From the NCBI GenBank assembly GCA_035566435.1, contig DATMRF010000008.1, forward strand, positions 1 to 64,000: a stretch of 64,000 bases of DNA, written 5' to 3'. Origin of the DNA: DATMRF01 sp035566435. Its GTDB lineage: Bacteria; Verrucomicrobiota; Verrucomicrobiia; Limisphaerales; UBA8199. Positions within the stretch are counted from its first letter, which is position 1; every line of letters starts with the position of its first letter. Below are positions 62,382-64,000 of the stretch, piece by piece. Made by a program: the position numbers and the translations under genes. The notes beneath the pieces are model-generated. The model did not search any database, was not told the origin of the DNA, and saw nothing but the letters and a program-made list of their open reading frames with translations.

Positions 62382-64000
62382 ATGGTTTTGGCCAATGAAC
62401 GGACCGAGAGCGATGTTTTGGAACGGGTCAGTCTTCGCCTAGTGCGGGAGGAGGAACGGGGCCAGTTCAACTACTATTTACAGGAGGAGCACTATCTTGA
62501 GAGCAGCAGGCTGGTCGGCGAGTGGCTGAGGTATGTGGCCGAAGTGGACGGCCAGTGGGTTGCGCTGCTGACTTTCAGCGCAGCAGCGCTACACCTCAAA
62601 GCGCGTGAGCGCTGGATTGGCTGGAGTCCACGCCAGCGAGCTCGACGGCTTGGACTCGTGGTTAACAACAGCCGTTTTTTGGTTCTGCCGGAACGCCAAC
62701 GCTATCCCAATCTGGCTTCGCGAGTGTTGGGTATGGCTTTGCGGCGTCTGAGCGCCGACTGGCAGGAACGCTGGGGCCATCCGGTGCTGGTCGTGGAAAG
62801 CTTCGTGGATGAGTCACAGTACCGGGGGACTTGTTACCGAGCCTGCGGTTTCGAAGCCGTCGGGGCCACCGAGGGCTTCAGCCGATGCAGCCGCGACTTC
62901 TATCAAGAGCATGGCCAGCCCAAGCAGCTTTACCTGCGCGAGTTGCGCCCGCACACCCGCAAGCGCTTGCGCCAAGCTCGCTTGCCGCAGGAACTGGCAG
63001 CTTACGAAGCCGACTTGGCTGGCCCATGCCCGTTCCGCGCACCCGCTTTGGAAAGCCTGTTGGATCGCTTGAGCGCCTTGCCGGATTCACGGTATGGCCA
63101 TGGGTTGCGTCATCGTCAGCGCTTTGTGTTGGCCTGTGCGGCGCTCTGCACATTGATGGGAGCCTGCGGTTATCGCGCCTTTGAGAACACCTGCAAAAAA
63201 TTCACTCAACGCCAACTCCGCGCTTTGGGCTGCACGCCCGATGAGCAGGACGGGCGTTATTATCCTCCGAGCGATTCGACTTTCCAGCGGGTGCTTAACC
63301 GGACCGATGCGGTTGCCGCAGCCAGCATTATCGGAACGTGGCTGGCCGAGCAGGAGATTGGAGCCCTGGCCCAACTAGCCGTCGATGGCAAGGTGCTGCG
63401 CGGCAGCGGCCGTCATGACGGCAAGCCGCTGCAGTTGCTCTCGGCGGTGACGCATCACCTGCGCTTAACGCTGGACCAGATCGCCATCGAAGAAAAGAGC
63501 AACGAAATCCCCGCGCTCAAGCCCTTGCTCAAGAAGTTAAACCTACCGCCCGGCGCCTTGGTCACGGCTGATGCCATGCACTGTCAACAAGAGAGCGCCC
63601 GGTTCATCACGCAGGAGCTCGGCGGAGATTATCTTTTCGGGCTCAAAGGCAACCAAAGCGGCATTCTGGAAAAAGCCCAACGCCTGCTCACTCAGCAGGG
63701 CTTTTCCCCCTCCGGGCAGCTGGGAGAAAGAACACGGACGATTTGATCGCCGACGTCTTGCGCGAGTCGCTGTCAGCCCGCAGGAGATCGGCTTGTGCGG
63801 CTGCTGGCAAGTCATTGCCGTCGAGCGTTATTCCCAGGATCAGAACGAACCGAAAGAATCGGCCTCAGTTGAAATCAGCTGCTACGCGACGAGCCTGACG
63901 ATCAAAGAACAGGACGATGCCACGATGATGGCTCTCATCCGGGGCCATTGGTCGGCCATTGAAAACGGCACCCACTATCGGCGCGATGTCTCTTTCGGTG
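62382..64000 (+). pseudogene. ISAs1-type transposase with DruA-like N-terminus, frameshifted
   Basis: Residues about 25-190 match the DUF4338 domain seen in Druantia DruA (YYLQEEHYLESSRLVGEW; LASRVLGMALRRLSADW; YRGTCYRACGFEAVG). Residues 215-450 are an ISAs1-type transposase: QLAVDGKVLRGS (D335), GALVTADAMHCQQE (D397). At about 63723-63733 the frame shifts by +1 (2-bp loss or 1-bp gain): frame 1 stops at 63746, while the shifted frame goes on as EHGRFDRRRLARVAVSP to HWSAIENGTHYRRDVSFG at the edge. The last acid and right end lie outside. The left end is somewhere in 62157-62381; no terminal repeat could be checked. Confidence 0.85.

Noticed and set aside
63723..63746. Programmed frameshift in the transposase
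   Set aside because: The shift is +1 relative to the first frame and no classic slippery -1 heptamer or stop-linked +1 site was seen; a plain indel is simpler.

Overview
The window most likely comes from a soil or freshwater Verrucomicrobiota bacterium of the Limisphaerales/Pedosphaera kind. This is an inference. It rests on a GC-rich chromosome-like layout, proteins typical of that phylum (DUF5069, DUF4912 paired with a GH57 enzyme, DUF2934, a short FTLVE-type pilin, a hybrid sensor kinase with an ALDFNN motif) and many short palindromic and 7-bp-period repeats between genes. I saw no rRNA, tRNA or CRISPR array and no replication origin. Housekeeping genes predominate from 20 kb on, so this looks like chromosome with an accessory stretch at the left.

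Region 1 (1-19 kb) is an accessory stress/redox region. A minus-strand unit (truncated YCII gene, NmrA, YCII, SDR, MFS exporter, ABC ATPase) faces a TetR gene. Next come a DUF5069 gene, an SDR cut short beside an IS1380-type transposase remnant, and a run of NTF2-fold genes with WrbA and DUF2934 opposite a LysR gene. An RNA-repair operon (Hen1 methyltransferase and Pnkp end-healing/ligase enzyme, overlapping by 4 bp) is followed by a second LysR gene. A plus-strand oxidoreductase, DoxX, NmrA and VOC group with a convergent SDR closes the region. Several genes here are broken.

Region 2 (19-38 kb) is mainly metabolic: a UbiD-type decarboxylase, a membrane hydrolase-like protein, a PPK2 kinase, ilvN-ilvC, an HTH plus metallo-beta-lactamase protein, glycerate kinase, a pilin, a Fur-family regulator with sufB-sufC, a ferritin-like protein of unknown role, and a DUF4912/GH57 pair that probably handles glycogen. 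The spaces between these genes hold at least five families of inverted or tandem repeats. One repeat lies inside ubiD.

Region 3 (37-47.5 kb) holds signalling and efflux: a hybrid kinase lacking the usual phosphoacceptor histidine, a PepSY lipoprotein, a kinase remnant, a TolC/adaptor/RND efflux operon, a membrane-anchored unknown protein and a REC-Hpt-REC protein.

Region 4 (47.5-64 kb) has nucleoside salvage (thymidine phosphorylase, cytidine deaminase, purine nucleoside phosphorylase), the fatty-acid cluster fabD-fabG-acpP-fabF, a broken VapBC module, alanine dehydrogenase, a YihY protein, a MoeB/rhodanese protein and an M42 peptidase. It ends at the right edge in an ISAs1-type transposase with an N-terminal DruA-like (DUF4338) domain.

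All assignments come from reading the sequence; no database search was run.
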